Shown here piece after piece: positions 5,033 through 5,586 of a stretch of 5,586 bases of DNA (the stretch's first letter is position 1; each line of letters begins with the position of its first letter). The stretch is from positions 1 through 5,586 of the forward strand of contig CAMHBN010000142.1 in the NCBI GenBank assembly GCA_946183385.1. The letters run 5' to 3'. The position numbers and the translations under genes are program-made. The notes under the pieces were generated by a model. The model was not told the DNA's origin. It saw only the letters and a program-made list of their open reading frames with translations, and searched no databases. The stretch is from an uncultured Ruminococcus sp. GTDB taxonomy: Bacteria; Bacillota; Clostridia; Oscillospirales; Ruminococcaceae.

Positions 5033-5586
5033 ATGGACATCAACGAAGCAATGTCATTCATCAACAGTTATACAAAATCAGGCGGCAGGATAACCGACCT
5101 TTCACGTGCTCAGGAGCTTATGGAGCGTATCGGCAATCCCGAGAAGCGGCTGAAATTCGTGCATATCGCAGGCACGAACGGCAAGGGCTCGACCCTCGAA
5201 TACATCTCGAATGCGCTAATTATGTCGGGCTATAAGACGGGACAGTTTACCTCGCCGTTCATTCTCCGCTACAATGACCGCATACGCATAAACGGATGCG
5301 ATATCGACGACGATTCGCTCGCCAAGATAGCGGAGCAGGTGAGGGGGGCCGTCAACGATAAGCCGTACTCGCAGTTCGAGATAACCATGGCGATAGCCTT
5401 TCTGTGGTTCGAGCACGAGAAATGCGACGTCGTTGTGCTTGAAACAGGCATAGGCGGACTGCTCGACTGCACGAACGTGATACCCGCTCCACTGCTGTCG
5501 GTGATAACCTCGATATCGCTCGACCACACCGCTCTGCTCGGAAATACCGTCGATATCCATGCCTGTCTTGGAAACAAAGCGTGTGA
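5033..5586 (+). CDS. folC: Folylpolyglutamate/dihydrofolate synthase (cut by right edge)
   Basis: This Mur-ligase-type enzyme adds glutamate to folates, and often to dihydropteroate, using ATP. The 184 residues seen include the P-loop HIAGTNGKGST (44-54), FTSPFILRYNDRIRING (72-88, family TSPHL..~ERI..G), QFEITMAIAFLWF (114-126), VVLETGIGGLLDCTNVI (134-150) and SVITSISLDHTALLGNTV (156-173). The family length is about 420-430, so over half is missing. GAGG at 5023-5026, 6 bases before ATG, supports the start. Two oddities stand out. The signature reads GGLLDCTN where GGRLDATN is usual. After LGNTV the expected E-K-I-A-x-E-K-A-G does not appear; the frame instead reads DIHACLGNKAC up to the edge. 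folC following valS is a common arrangement in Clostridia. Confidence 0.92.
   Translation, partial: MDINEAMSFINSYTKSGGRITDLSRAQELMERIGNPEKRLKFVHIAGTNGKGSTLEYISNALIMSGYKTGQFTSPFILRYNDRIRINGCDIDDDSLAKIAEQVRGAVNDKPYSQFEITMAIAFLWFEHEKCDVVVLETGIGGLLDCTNVIPAPLLSVITSISLDHTALLGNTVDIHACLGNKAC

Noticed and set aside
5581..5586. GTGTGA at the very end as the 5' end of a group II intron (consensus GUGYG)
   Set aside because: Only six bases are available, and FolC similarity is already lost some 30 bases earlier, so the motif does not explain the break.

Overview
The window looks like a stretch of chromosome from a low-to-moderate GC Firmicute. A Ruminococcus-like member of the Oscillospiraceae is my best guess. 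This rests on the T-box control of an aminoacyl-tRNA synthetase, strong AGGAG/GAGG ribosome sites, perfect sigma-A promoters, a valS-folC neighbourhood typical of Clostridia, and a plant-polysaccharide glycosidase next door. The assignment is inference; no species marker is present.

Layout. Positions 1-595 (minus strand) hold the first 198 codons of a GH31 alpha-xylosidase of the YicI type, running off the left edge. Positions 596-836 form a divergent control region. It holds a perfect TTGACA-17-TATAAT promoter facing left (709-737), two inverted repeats in the glycosidase leader, a 15-bp odd palindrome (768-782), and a perfect TTGACA-17-TATAAT promoter facing right (802-830). Positions 837-1106 are a T-box riboswitch with a GUA (valine) specifier, an antiterminator and a strong competing terminator. 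The rest is a rightward gene cluster: valS (1144-3762), a MmcQ/YjbR-family protein (3767-4144), a GNAT acetyltransferase (4153-4683), a Dabb-domain protein (4683-4985), a palindromic hairpin (4989-5017) and folC (from 5033, cut by the right edge).

How the parts work together. Uncharged tRNA-Val should stabilise the antiterminator and allow transcription into valS. The next three genes follow with gaps or overlaps of a few bases and no visible promoter, so they probably share this control. The hairpin plus U-run before folC may reduce read-through into it. The glycosidase is a separate, divergent unit, probably controlled by sugar supply.

I see no defence system, mobile element with a transposase, CRISPR array or clearly new system. 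The points most worth a second look are the abrupt loss of FolC family sequence in the last ~35 bases, the non-canonical T-box core, the palindromic repeat before folC, and the palindrome between the divergent promoters.
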